Origin: Pleurocapsa minor HA4230-MV1
GTDB lineage: Bacteria; Cyanobacteriota; Cyanobacteriia; Cyanobacteriales; Xenococcaceae
Assembly (NCBI GenBank): GCA_019359095.1
Contig: JAHHHZ010000019.1
Location: 186,001 to 250,000 of the forward strand
Direction: 5' to 3'
Length of the DNA: 64,000 bases
Of the stretch, positions 1 to 9,239 are shown one piece after another (position 1 is the stretch's first letter; every line of letters begins with the position of its first letter). The position numbers and the translations under genes are program-made. The notes under the pieces are model-generated. The model worked only from the letters and a program-made list of their open reading frames with translations, was not told where the DNA came from and searched no databases.

Positions 1-2
1 TC

Positions 3-236
3 AGAGAAGCAGGTTATCGACAAGTATCCGCCAGCAAAAACTGGCAAGAGCCTCTAAAAACAACTAGAGTAATTGCTCAATCTGGAGATAATGAAGCAGC
101 GGAAGAAATACGTTCGATCCTTGGCGTTGGGGAAGTAGTAGTAGAGAGTACGGGAGTAATCGGCTCTGATGTCACAGTACAGCTTGGTCGCGACTGGAAA
201 AAACAACTCAATCAAACAGTGAGCAATGAGCAGTGA
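3..236 (+). CDS. LytR-CpsA-Psr family protein, C-terminal end (partial)
   Basis: The window opens inside a reading frame that ends with TGA at 234-236. About 77 codons are visible. They contain the pattern VIAQSGDNEAAEEIRSILG and then EVVVESTGVIGSDVTVQLG, which is the usual C-terminal LytR_C domain of LCP (LytR-CpsA-Psr) proteins. Those proteins attach glycopolymers to the cell envelope. The catalytic LCP domain would lie upstream of base 1, so function is inferred from the tail domain only. The last residues are polar and look like a natural C-terminus. Confidence 0.7.
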   Translation, partial: REAGYRQVSASKNWQEPLKTTRVIAQSGDNEAAEEIRSILGVGEVVVESTGVIGSDVTVQLGRDWKKQLNQTVSNEQ

Positions 237-380
237 TATTAAGTACGGATGAACAGTCTAGAGTGACAGAAGAGGGATAATGGGTAAAAGTTTGGATCTT
301 AAAGAATGAAAAATTGAGGAAATTGAAGTAAATTGAAGTAAATTTTAGTTTAAGTTGTGTCGTACGAACTCGATTCTGAG

Positions 381-770
381 CTACCAGCCGAGAAATCCAG
401 ATATTTGACTTGCTAAAGTAAGAGAATCAAAAGGTTTGTTGATTACGCCTTTTGCCCCTGCATTATAAAAACGACGACGATCGCTTGCTTGAGCTTTGGC
501 GGTGATAAAAATGGTCGGAATATCTTTGGTTGCGGGGATGTCTTGTAACTTGGCGAGAGTTTGCAGACCATCCAGTTCAGGCATCATGGCATCTAAAAGG
601 ATAGCATCGGGCTGTTCTTTCTGGGCGATCGCAATTCCTTCTAAACCATTAGCAGCACCAATCATTGACCAACCAGCTTCAGCTTCGAGGCAAAACTGAG
701 CCAAGGTTTTGATATCATCCTCATCGTCAATAAATAAAATACGTTTTGCGTTCATGTTATTCAGGCTCAA
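381..770 (-). CDS. Single-domain CheY-like response regulator
   Basis: A receiver domain makes up the whole protein (about 124-129 residues). The acidic pocket is DDEDD near the N-terminus, the phosphoacceptor Asp is in ILLDAMMPELDG, the switch Thr in FITAKA and the conserved Lys in NKPF. There is no output domain, so it probably relays phosphate or acts by protein contact. The longest frame starts at a TTG (770). An ATG at 755 gives MNAKRILF and is the more usual start for this family. No clear ribosome binding site supports either. It lies downstream of, and on the same strand as, the large histidine kinase gene, its likely partner. Confidence 0.9.
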   Translation of the reverse strand: MSLNNMNAKRILFIDDEDDIKTLAQFCLEAEAGWSMIGAANGLEGIAIAQKEQPDAILLDAMMPELDGLQTLAKLQDIPATKDIPTIFITAKAQASDRRRFYNAGAKGVINKPFDSLTLASQISGFLGW

Positions 771-864
771 AAAACTATAAGATCATATCGGCTTAATATG
801 ATGATGTTGTGAACATCGATTATTTTCCCACCCAATGTTACCGCATTTGTGGTTTCTGACTTTA

Positions 865-3800
865 CTATTGTTGCGGAATCAGAAAATAGAAGGTGCTGCC
901 TTGACCATAAACGCTCTCAACCCAGATTTTGCCCTGATGTTGCTCGATAATATGAAGACAGATAGCCAACCCTAAACCCGTGCCTCCTTTTTGGCGTGAG
1001 TCTGAAGCATCAACCTGCTGAAAGCGTTCAAAGATATTTTCGAGTTTATTTCTGGGGATACCTCTACCCCAATCTTGGACGGAAAAAAGCACATTTTGCC
1101 CTTCTAGTTTAGATGAGATCTTAATGCTACTATGGGCAGGAGAAAACTTAATCGCATTGCTAATAAGGTTGCTGAGAGTTTGCACCAGACGATCGCGATC
1201 GCCTAAAAACTCTAGAGATTGGGCATCGGCTTCAAGGCTAATTTTTTGTTCATCTGCCAAAGGGCGTGTGGTATCTATTGCCTGTCGGATCAACTCAGCA
1301 CTATCACATGGTTGTTGATTAATTTCATCGCTTCCCGATTCCATCCGTTCCAAGTCGAGAATATCATTAACTAGACGGATCAGGCGATCGCTATTTCTCA
1401 AAGCCATATCTGCCATTTTAGATCCCGACTCTGATAGTTCTCCCAAACGACCAGCACAGAGTAATTTAACTACTCCATGGATCGAGGTTAGAGGAGTGCG
1501 CATTTCATGACTAGCGATCGAGATAAATTCGCTTTTCATCTGTTCTACGGCTTTACGCTCAGTGATATCTTCGACCATGGAGAAAAACCCTTTAACCTTG
1601 CCATCCGAATCAAAATCAGGAACATAGGTGGCATTCATCCAGTAAGAACTACCGTTATTAGTAATCGGCTGAGTTTCAAAAGTAACCGTTTTTCCCCCCA
1701 ATGCAGTTTTGATATAGGGCAGCATTTTTTGATAGTTTTTCTCACCCACCAGCTCTTCGATCGCTTTACCCTGCAAAGTAGAACGGGGTATACCATACCA
1801 GGTTTCGTAGGTACGATTATTATAGATATAACGCTGTTCCTGGTCGATGTAGGCAATTAATACTGGCAGCGCATCGGTGATTAACTTTAGTTGTTCCTCA
1901 CTTCTTTGGAGAGATTTTTCAGCTGCAATGCGATCGCTTACATCCGTAATGGTTTCTAATACTTTGAGAACTTTGCCTTCAGAATTTACGGTTGGTTCGC
2001 CTCTACTTTCGATATACTTGATCGTGCCGTCTGGTAGCAGCAATCGATAGTCTAGTTCCCAAGATTGCCCACTACCGTGTCTTTCAACCAATGTATTTTT
2101 AACCAAGAGACGATCTTCTGGGTGAATATGCGCCAATATTTCTGGACAGGATGGGATCGGCAGATTGCTATCAAAGCCTAAGATATTAAATAGCTCTTCA
2201 GACCAGCTTCTTTTTTTAGTTTCATAGTCGTATTCCCAACTACCAATTTTGGCGATTTTTTCCGCTTTTGCCAGTAAAGCCTGAGAGGTTTGCAGTTTTT
2301 CAAGGGTTTGTTGCCGTTCGCTAATATCTTTCAGCATAACCGTAAATAGCATTCCTGAATTAGTTTGTAACTTTGCCACAGAGGCTTCGGCAGAAAATTC
2401 ATGACCATCTTTACGACGACCATAAACGTTAGTATTACGCTCTGTCATTTGACGAGACTTTTCTGGTAATTTAGCAAATTGCCTAATGTGATGACGATGT
2501 ATCTGACGAAATATTTCAGGTAAAAGAAGATCTAGAGGCTGTCCCAGAATTTCTTGCGCCTGATAGCCAAAGATTTTCTCGGCACCTTGATTGAATAGCT
2601 GAATCTGCTGCTGCTCATTGATGGTAATAATTGCCTCATCAGCATTGTCCAGAATACCCGCTAGCTTTTGCTGATTTTCTCTTAAATCTTGTTCAGTTTG
2701 CTCTCGTTCGCTAATTTCCGCCTGCAATAGCTCGTTGGTAGCAGATAATTCCTTGGTACGCTCTAAGGCGAGTTTTTCGGCATAACTAAGGAGTTGAGCT
2801 TGAGATAATGCCACTCCCAGCTGATCGGCTAGCTGATTAAGTAACTGAATTTCCTCTTGCTGCCACTGTCGCGGATGGTGACATTGATGAGCAATTAAAA
2901 GACCTTGGAGTTTGCCCTGAGCAAGAATCGGCACAACTAATTTTGCCTGAACCTGAAACTGTTTTAAGAGCTGCTTGATATCTCGATCGATCGGGGCCGT
3001 TGCCAAATTATCGATCGCCAACACTTCTCCCTGGTGATATCTGGTTAAATATTCACCTACTAATAAGGGATCTGCCAGTTCATAATCCAACATAGGCGGT
3101 AGATCGGGTAAAATCGCCTCGCTAATTGGCATCACGGTACTATTTGATTTGATCTCGACAATTAAAACGCGATCGCAAGCCAGTAGATGCTGCACTTCCG
3201 TAACGGCAGTTTGTAAGATTTCGTCAAGCTCAATTGACATGCGAATTTTACCCGTTATTTCGGTCAATAGTTTTGTTTGCCGATACTGAAATTCCAACTT
3301 ATTCCAAACTCGCCTCTGTTCGGTAACATCAATCCCTGTGGCAATAATAAATTCAATCTCTCCCTGAGCATCAAACAGGGCCGTATTCGACCAGGAAATT
3401 AAATTTTGACGACCATCTTTAGCAATCCAATGGTTTTCATATTGGTTATGAAACTGTCCTTCCAGTAGTCGTTCAAATATGGCTTTGCTCGTTGCCTTTT
3501 CTTCAGCAGGAATCAAAAAATCCCAAACTTGTTTACCTTGAACCTCTTCAAAATAGTATCCAGTAACTTGTTCGCAAGTATGATTAAAACTAACTATTAC
3601 CCCCTGCCGATTTAGTACCGCTACCAATGCACCGACAGTATTAATCACCGCCTTAGAGAAATCCCGTTCCTGCCTAAGTTGTAGTTCTGCCTCTTTGCGT
3701 TGAGTTATATCTCTGGTAACAGCCAACAATGCATTGATCTCATTACCTGTTTTGAACGGTACAGCATGTGTTTCTAGCCAGCGCGATGTTCCTTTTAACC

Positions 3801-5250
3801 CAGTTAGCTCAAACTCTAATTTACCTGACTTGCCCTCAAATATGCTTTCGGTTAGCTTGACAAATGCCTGTCGATGATTGGGATTGATTAAAGAGTAAAC
3901 TGGTTTGTCGATCACTTCTGCTAGAGAATCAGCCTCGATCATCGCTAGCCCAGCAGGGTTCATCTCTAGTAACCTGCCGTCGTCTGCCAACATCTTGACG
4001 CACTCTGGCTCAGATTCAATGATGGTACGGAGCAAATTTTCGCTTTGAGCCAACCTTTGTTCTGCCTGTTGACGTTTTTGTAGAGCTATCTGTTGTTCGG
4101 TAATATCAGTAACCGTTCCTAGATAGCCTTGTATTTCACCAGCATCGTTATAGTAAGCCCCTGCACTACCAGACACCCAAACCACTTGGTTATCGGGCGT
4201 TTTAAAGCGGTATTCTAGGAAAAATTCCTGACCAGTTTGAGTACATTGATGCCATTGGGCAATTACTCTGGCGCGATCTTCAGGATGCAAGGCATTTGAC
4301 CAACCCATTCCCATTGCTTCTTGCTCGGATAACCCTGTCAGTTTCTGCCAGCGCGCATTTACATAGAGACAATTCCCTTCAGCATCAGTTTGAAAAATGC
4401 CTACAGGGGCTTTTTGCGCTAATAGTCTAAATTGCTTATAGCTTTCATTTAATAATGCTGTGGCTTGCTTTTGTTCGGTAATATCCTGCACTACGCAAAA
4501 AATAGTTTGCTTCTTTAGATCGGGTTTTGCTGTCCACAAGAACCAGCGATAAGCACCATTTTTAGTTCGATAGCGATTCTCAAAAGCAACCGTAGTTTTC
4601 CCTGCGCTCAACTTTTCTACTTCAGCTAGAGTTGCCGCGCAGTCTTCAGGATGAACAAAGTTAATAAAAGGTTGGGTCAATAATTCCCCATCCATAAAGC
4701 CCAAATTCTTTAACAATGCGGGATTGATCCATTTAAAGTAGCCATCCAAACCCGCAACACAAATCATACTAGGGGTGGAATCAAAAAAATGCCCCAGCTG
4801 TTCTCCTTTTTCGTACCAAACTTGCTGTTGATTGTGATTGTGATCTAGTTCCTGTTCTGCTTGAAGTGTTGGCAATTGAATCAGACTTTTAGAGTCAATC
4901 ATCCCAACTAATTGCTGATTCTCATCCAGAATTGGTAAATAGCTAATTAAATGTTGCTGAAAAAATAACTGTGCTGAATCGAGATCGTAACATTGCGATC
5001 GCAACCTAGTTAATACTGGTTGAGTCATTACTTGCTTAACCGTCGTAGTCGCTAAATCGGTTTCTGTGGCTACCAACCTAACTACGTCACTTTGAGTCAA
5101 GATGCCAATTAATTGATTAGCTGCGACTATTAGTAGACATCTGGGCTTATTTTCAGCTTGCTGTTGAGCAAGTAAAACAACTGCGTTCTTCAGTAAAGTA
5201 TCTGGCGCAATAGTTACAGGATGAGATTCAATATATTTATCGATAGTCAC
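865..5250 (-). CDS. Multi-sensor histidine kinase (CBS-PAS-GAF-HisKA-HATPase)
   Basis: This protein of 1461 residues has a tandem CBS pair at about 1-125, then about four PAS/PAC domains to about 645, a GAF domain at about 665-830 with a short coiled coil, three more PAS domains to about 1230, a HisKA dimerisation domain and a C-terminal HATPase_c domain. The H-box is SHEMRTPLTSIHG with His1248 as phosphoacceptor, and the N, G1 and G2 ATP boxes follow (NAIKFSP, DWGRGIP, GTGLGLA). There are no membrane segments, so it is a cytoplasmic sensor. The start is a GTG at 5250 with no strong ribosome binding site. The two flanking response regulators on the same strand are probable phosphotransfer partners. 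The signal sensed cannot be read from the sequence. Confidence 0.92.
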   Translation of the reverse strand: MTIDKYIESHPVTIAPDTLLKNAVVLLAQQQAENKPRCLLIVAANQLIGILTQSDVVRLVATETDLATTTVKQVMTQPVLTRLRSQCYDLDSAQLFFQQHLISYLPILDENQQLVGMIDSKSLIQLPTLQAEQELDHNHNQQQVWYEKGEQLGHFFDSTPSMICVAGLDGYFKWINPALLKNLGFMDGELLTQPFINFVHPEDCAATLAEVEKLSAGKTTVAFENRYRTKNGAYRWFLWTAKPDLKKQTIFCVVQDITEQKQATALLNESYKQFRLLAQKAPVGIFQTDAEGNCLYVNARWQKLTGLSEQEAMGMGWSNALHPEDRARVIAQWHQCTQTGQEFFLEYRFKTPDNQVVWVSGSAGAYYNDAGEIQGYLGTVTDITEQQIALQKRQQAEQRLAQSENLLRTIIESEPECVKMLADDGRLLEMNPAGLAMIEADSLAEVIDKPVYSLINPNHRQAFVKLTESIFEGKSGKLEFELTGLKGTSRWLETHAVPFKTGNEINALLAVTRDITQRKEAELQLRQERDFSKAVINTVGALVAVLNRQGVIVSFNHTCEQVTGYYFEEVQGKQVWDFLIPAEEKATSKAIFERLLEGQFHNQYENHWIAKDGRQNLISWSNTALFDAQGEIEFIIATGIDVTEQRRVWNKLEFQYRQTKLLTEITGKIRMSIELDEILQTAVTEVQHLLACDRVLIVEIKSNSTVMPISEAILPDLPPMLDYELADPLLVGEYLTRYHQGEVLAIDNLATAPIDRDIKQLLKQFQVQAKLVVPILAQGKLQGLLIAHQCHHPRQWQQEEIQLLNQLADQLGVALSQAQLLSYAEKLALERTKELSATNELLQAEISEREQTEQDLRENQQKLAGILDNADEAIITINEQQQIQLFNQGAEKIFGYQAQEILGQPLDLLLPEIFRQIHRHHIRQFAKLPEKSRQMTERNTNVYGRRKDGHEFSAEASVAKLQTNSGMLFTVMLKDISERQQTLEKLQTSQALLAKAEKIAKIGSWEYDYETKKRSWSEELFNILGFDSNLPIPSCPEILAHIHPEDRLLVKNTLVERHGSGQSWELDYRLLLPDGTIKYIESRGEPTVNSEGKVLKVLETITDVSDRIAAEKSLQRSEEQLKLITDALPVLIAYIDQEQRYIYNNRTYETWYGIPRSTLQGKAIEELVGEKNYQKMLPYIKTALGGKTVTFETQPITNNGSSYWMNATYVPDFDSDGKVKGFFSMVEDITERKAVEQMKSEFISIASHEMRTPLTSIHGVVKLLCAGRLGELSESGSKMADMALRNSDRLIRLVNDILDLERMESGSDEINQQPCDSAELIRQAIDTTRPLADEQKISLEADAQSLEFLGDRDRLVQTLSNLISNAIKFSPAHSSIKISSKLEGQNVLFSVQDWGRGIPRNKLENIFERFQQVDASDSRQKGGTGLGLAICLHIIEQHQGKIWVESVYGQGSTFYFLIPQQ

Positions 5251-5458
5251 TATGATAACAACAGCTAAGTAATCAAAAGATTATTCAATAATCTTAAATA
5301 AATGAAGAGGATAAAAGCAGTTTCGGTCGCGATCATTATATTAAGTTCTACAGCTATGGTCATTCCAATTAGTTGAAAGTAAAGCAAAACTTTGAGGAAT
5401 TTGTGAGGAAGAGTCAAAGCTTTTTCTGCTATACGCTAAGAGCTAAAAGCTAAAAGCC

Positions 5459-5471
5459 AGGGCGAAGCCCT
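5459..5471 (-). terminator. Short hairpin just after the response regulator stop
   Basis: Directly after the TAG stop of the 5472-7283 gene, the minus strand reads AGGGCTTCGCCCT, a 5-bp stem closed by a tight UUC loop, followed by T-rich sequence (GGCTTTTAGC). It could be a weak intrinsic terminator. The same kind of GCGAAGC hairpin also occurs as a dispersed repeat elsewhere in the window, so it may only be a repeat. Confidence 0.4.
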
Positions 5472-7283
5472 CTACTTAACCCGACTGCGTTTTAAACGAT
5501 TCAAAATTCGGTTTGCCAATATTGAACCAGTTACAGGCTTAAAAACATAATCATCGGCACCAATACTAAATGCTTGATTCTGGGTTTTTTCATCCTGGTG
5601 TACACTCAAAAATAAAACGGGTAGATGCTGCCAATAGCGATCGCTTCTTAAAATCTGACAGAGTTCAATGCCATTGATATCTGGCATCTCTATATCTAAC
5701 ACCAAAATATCTGGCTCGACATCTTCCAAAACCTCCCAAAACTCGGTTGATTTATTTAAGGTAGTAATCTCAAAACCCCAAGGTTGGAGAGACATTTTTA
5801 AAGAGAGCAGCACTTGAGGATCGTCATCGATAATCAATACTTTAGCAGCATGACCGAGATTTTCCAGCAGCTCGGAAACTGCTGAGATGGCAGCGATTGG
5901 CTCAACCGAATTTGGTAAAATCAAATTTCCTCCCTTGCGGGTGAAATTCAAGCGATCTAACAACTGAGGAGATTGGGCGATCGCAACTATAGGTAAGCTG
6001 GGTTGACGTTGATGTAGCTGTTCGAGAAATTCTAAATCTTCTCCATCAGGAAAAGCAATTTGATAGAGTAAAGCGTCGATCGACTGTTGCTTAATTATGG
6101 TCTGAGCTTGAACAAAATCTGCAGCAGTATAAGTCTTCATCCCGCTATTGTTAGCTTCTGTAATTAACTTGTGGTCGAAATCTGTGTTGAGAGTGCGATC
6201 GACAATTAACAGTGAAATATTTTTGCTGAGGGCATCTTTTACGGTTTCCTCAAAGGGTTGATGTTGCAGTTCGGCATTAAGAGCTGTTGTCAGTCTAACT
6301 ATCTGCTCTAAATCTACTTGCTTGCTCAGATTATGACCAAGTAGCTTTTCAATCTGTTTAGCAAACCTAGAACCTTCTGGGAAACCGAAGCAACCTAAAG
6401 AACCTGCTAGTTTATGAGCCGAACTTCTGGCTTGAGCGTGTAGTTCATCACTCACGCAATTATCTGCTAATGCTATGGCTAGACTCTCTAGATCTGCTAA
6501 TCTCTCAAAAGCCAAATCTTTAAACTTTAACCAAATTTGACTGATGGTTGCGTTTTTATCTTGCCCTGCATTACTTGTAGGTAAAGATTTACTACTTGCC
6601 TTAAAATCATCATCAGACTTGAGGCGATAACCGACACCGTAAACAGTTTTAATCGTGTCTTTTGCCATCCCTGCCACCTTAAGCTTTTGGCGTAATCCCT
6701 TGATGTGGGTTCTAACAGCTTCTTCTCCTGGCGGATCTTCCCCCGCCCAAAGATTGTTAATAATTGCCCCTGGACTAAATACCTGCTGTGGATGGCGCAT
6801 GAATAGTTCGATCATGCCGTACTCTTTGGGAGTCAGAGGTAAAAGCTGATTGTGAACATGAACTTCATGGGTTTTAGGATCGAGATTGAGATCTTGCCAT
6901 TCGATGATTGGTGAGGATACATTAATTTCTCGGCGTAGTAATGCTCGAATTCTGGCGGTAAGTTCGTCAAAATTAAAAGGCTTGACTACATAATCATCTG
7001 CCCCTGCGTCTAGCCCTAAAACCTTATCAGTCTGGCGATCGCGAGCCGTCAAGAGCATAATTGGCATACTGTAGCCATCAGCCCTGATTTTTTGACACAG
7101 TTCGATGCCATCAATATCGGGTAACATCCAATCGAGAACCACTAGATCGAAGTCAAACAGCAGAATGAACTCCCAGCCCATCTCTCCTGCATTAGCGATA
7201 TCTACAGCATAACGCTGTTCGATTAGCTTGCTCGCCAAAGCCTCCATTAACTGTTCGTCGTCATCTATAAGTAAGATTCTCAT
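5472..7283 (-). CDS. Multidomain response regulator REC-wHTH-HPt-REC*-REC
   Basis: The protein has 603 residues. Residues 1-118 are an OmpR-type receiver (phosphoacceptor Asp51 in VVLDWMLPDIDG, Lys101). Residues about 125-223 are a winged-helix DNA-binding domain ending in VYGVGYRLK. Residues about 250-345 are an HPt domain with His290 in SSAHKLAGSLG. Residues about 355-475 look like a receiver fold in which the phosphoacceptor Asp is missing (ALLYQIAFPDG). Residues 480-603 are a second full receiver (Asp530 in ILVLDIEMPDING). It probably binds DNA and also takes part in a multistep phosphorelay with the histidine kinase next to it on the same strand. The start is an ATG at 7283. Confidence 0.9.
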   Translation of the reverse strand: MRILLIDDDEQLMEALASKLIEQRYAVDIANAGEMGWEFILLFDFDLVVLDWMLPDIDGIELCQKIRADGYSMPIMLLTARDRQTDKVLGLDAGADDYVVKPFNFDELTARIRALLRREINVSSPIIEWQDLNLDPKTHEVHVHNQLLPLTPKEYGMIELFMRHPQQVFSPGAIINNLWAGEDPPGEEAVRTHIKGLRQKLKVAGMAKDTIKTVYGVGYRLKSDDDFKASSKSLPTSNAGQDKNATISQIWLKFKDLAFERLADLESLAIALADNCVSDELHAQARSSAHKLAGSLGCFGFPEGSRFAKQIEKLLGHNLSKQVDLEQIVRLTTALNAELQHQPFEETVKDALSKNISLLIVDRTLNTDFDHKLITEANNSGMKTYTAADFVQAQTIIKQQSIDALLYQIAFPDGEDLEFLEQLHQRQPSLPIVAIAQSPQLLDRLNFTRKGGNLILPNSVEPIAAISAVSELLENLGHAAKVLIIDDDPQVLLSLKMSLQPWGFEITTLNKSTEFWEVLEDVEPDILVLDIEMPDINGIELCQILRSDRYWQHLPVLFLSVHQDEKTQNQAFSIGADDYVFKPVTGSILANRILNRLKRSRVK

Positions 7284-7332
7284 TGATCGGCTAGTTAGTT
7301 CCCATCAATATATTACAGCTTATTTTCAGCAG

Positions 7333-7345
7333 TAGACCTCTTGCA
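7333..7345. repeat. Solo IS-end-like 13-mer TAGACCTCTTGCA
   Basis: The 13-mer TAGACCTCTTGCA is found here, 31 bases outside the left end of the Tn7-like element, and again at 13392-13404. At the second site it opens a fragment that leads into a transposase-like start codon. This fits the terminal inverted repeat of a cyanobacterial insertion sequence, of which only an end is left here. Confidence 0.4.
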
Positions 7346-7376
7346 GGAGTTACAAAAAGGAAACTACGGTGAAAAC

Positions 7377-7405
7377 TGTGACTGGAAGCATAACTTTGCC
7401 ATTTT
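7377..7405 (+). repeat. Left terminal inverted repeat of the Tn7-like element
   Basis: This 29-bp end begins TGTGAC, followed by GGAAGCATAAC at 7384-7394 and TTTGCCATTTT. It matches the reverse complement of 16193-16221 at 26 of 29 positions. A related inner motif, GAACATAACTTT, lies about 60 bp further in and may be a degenerate TnsB-type site. Confidence 0.75.
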
Positions 7406-7454
7406 AAACTATACTAATATTAAGCTCCGAATGATTCAAGGTCGAACATAACTT

Positions 7455-8966
7455 TCATCTCCATTCATCGAGAAATGTTTGTACCTTCTCGTCTATGTAA
7501 GGAATGCGATCGCGTCTTAAAAGCAATTCTTTAATTTCCTGACAAATCTTGAAGCTAAGTAATTGAGGAATAAAGCCACCCCAAGTAGGTTGTTTTCCAC
7601 GAGGGGCAGGTATTACCTTCACTGTTCGGTCTTGATGGTTGATATAATTTACCACCCAAGCTTTTCCGCTTAGAAGAAATGAACTCATTTCTTCAACTAA
7701 TTTATCGACGAAATTTTGTTCTAGTGAGCCGATAATGTAACCTGCTTCAGTTAAGACTTTGTAGAGTTGTGGGCTACTGAAAACGGCATAGATTTCTATA
7801 AAGTTACGACGACCAAAGGTTTTTTCAGTTTGATCTCCAATGGAAAGCAATCCTTGTGAGAGAAATAAAAAGTTTTCTTCTACCATATAAGCAATCAAAT
7901 GCTCAAATTCACTATGACTGATGCCTAAAAAATCGGGAACGATAGATAACTGCTGCCAGCATTGTTCTGCGCTAATTGCGCCAAATTGAAGAGTAAGAGC
8001 CAAAATTTGATGGACTAAAACTGACCAAACTCGATTATTAGTTGGAACGGACTCCACCCAGCCTTTCTTAGCTAGTTCGATGAGAGCGATCGCCTGTAAA
8101 ACTGTCTCTGTATCCTCACAAAAAAAGGTGGTATTAGCTCTTTGTCCCTGTCTTTTGCCCGTCCTCCCCAAACGCTGAAGAAACGAGGAAACAGTAGAAG
8201 GAGCATTGGCTTGCAAAACTAAATCTAAGTCGCCTACATCAATTCCTAGTTCTAAAGTAGAGGTGCAGATAATACTGGTGTTACTACCGCGATGGAAACG
8301 TTCTTCGGCAGTGGTTCTTTCTTCTGCTGATACCGAACTATGATGAACGAATACATCAATACCTTTATGCTGCATCTGTTCGGCAATTTTCTCAGCTAAG
8401 GAGCGACTTTGACAGAAGAACAGGCTTTTTTGACCTTGAGCGATTTGACAAGCTTGTTCAGAAATGGCTCTAGTGGTCTCTTGGTAATAAATGCGAAGGT
8501 CTTTTTTAGACGGAACGTGAGGCGGATCGATAACACAGCCTTCTCTTTGGGATGTTCCCTGTAACCATTGAAGAATATCTTGAGGATTACCAACGGTTGC
8601 GCTTAAGCCAACACGCTGCACATCGTTATTTGTAAAACGAATTAGTCTTTCCAAGACAGAAATTAAATGTGTCCCGCGATCGCTACCAGCCAAAGCATGA
8701 ATTTCATCAACTATTACTACTCGTAGATCTTCAAAGAGTTTGGCATGGGGCACTTTAGAGGATAACAGCATTACCTCTAATGACTCTGTGGTGGTCATTA
8801 AAATATGGGCTGGTTCTTTGATAAAGGCTTTTTTTTCCGATGCTTTGATATCTCCATGCCAAACAAAGCGTCGTAGCCCCACCATTTCGCTGTAGGTTTT
8901 AAATCTTTCTGCTTGATTGTTGAGTAAAGCTTTGATCGGAACTATTTTCATCTGCACCAGCAGCAA
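7455..8966 (-). pseudogene. brxHI: Truncated Lhr-like helicase, BREX BrxHI type
   Basis: The frame encodes the C-terminal two thirds of a DExH helicase. Motif Ia (VPIKALLNNQAERF), motif II (VDEIHAL), motif III (LSATVG) and motif VI (QRLGRTGKRQG) are present. Motif I (Walker A) and everything before it are gone, so it cannot hydrolyse ATP normally. Homology starts near 8946, exactly where the upstream BrxD-like fragment stops, in another frame. In BREX types 2 and 6 brxD and brxHI are adjacent, so one deletion has joined the middle of brxD to the middle of brxHI. A protein could still start at a CTG or ATG near 8950, but I regard it as dead. Confidence 0.75.
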
Positions 8967-9239
8967 TTAAACTATCTTCTACTTTCCCAATCCAGCGATC
9001 GAGGATATCAGCTAATGCGCCTCGGGGACAGGAGTTCGTCCCTAATTCTTGGACTACACGACGGTAAACATCATCAAATTTATGGAAGTAAAGATCGTTA
9101 TCGGAAACTACGACAAAACTAGTGGCAAATCCTTGAAATTGAGCATCATTGAGGGTTAAGCGAGACATGAAGGTTTTACCACAACCGTATCTACCTCGAA
9201 AAAACTTAAATACTCCTTCGCGATGCCTGCTAATTTTAA
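8899..9239 (-). pseudogene. brxD: Internal fragment of a BrxD-like ATPase (DUF2791)
   Basis: About 100 codons match the P-loop region of the BREX protein BrxD. The fragment has the Walker A motif FRGRYGCGKTF (bases about 9165-9200), then VVVSDNDLYFHKFDDVYRR and ALADILDRWIGKVEDSLIA. It lacks its own N-terminus, since a T4 coupling protein fragment ends at 9240, and it lacks its C-terminal half, since helicase sequence begins near 8946 in another frame. The last residues before the stop at 8899 are helicase DNA read in the wrong frame. An ATG at 9168 would skip the P-loop. Confidence 0.75.

Noticed and set aside
7455-9239. A working BREX locus
   Set aside because: Only pieces of brxD and brxHI are present. 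pglX, pglZ and brxC-type genes are absent and the pieces lack essential motifs.
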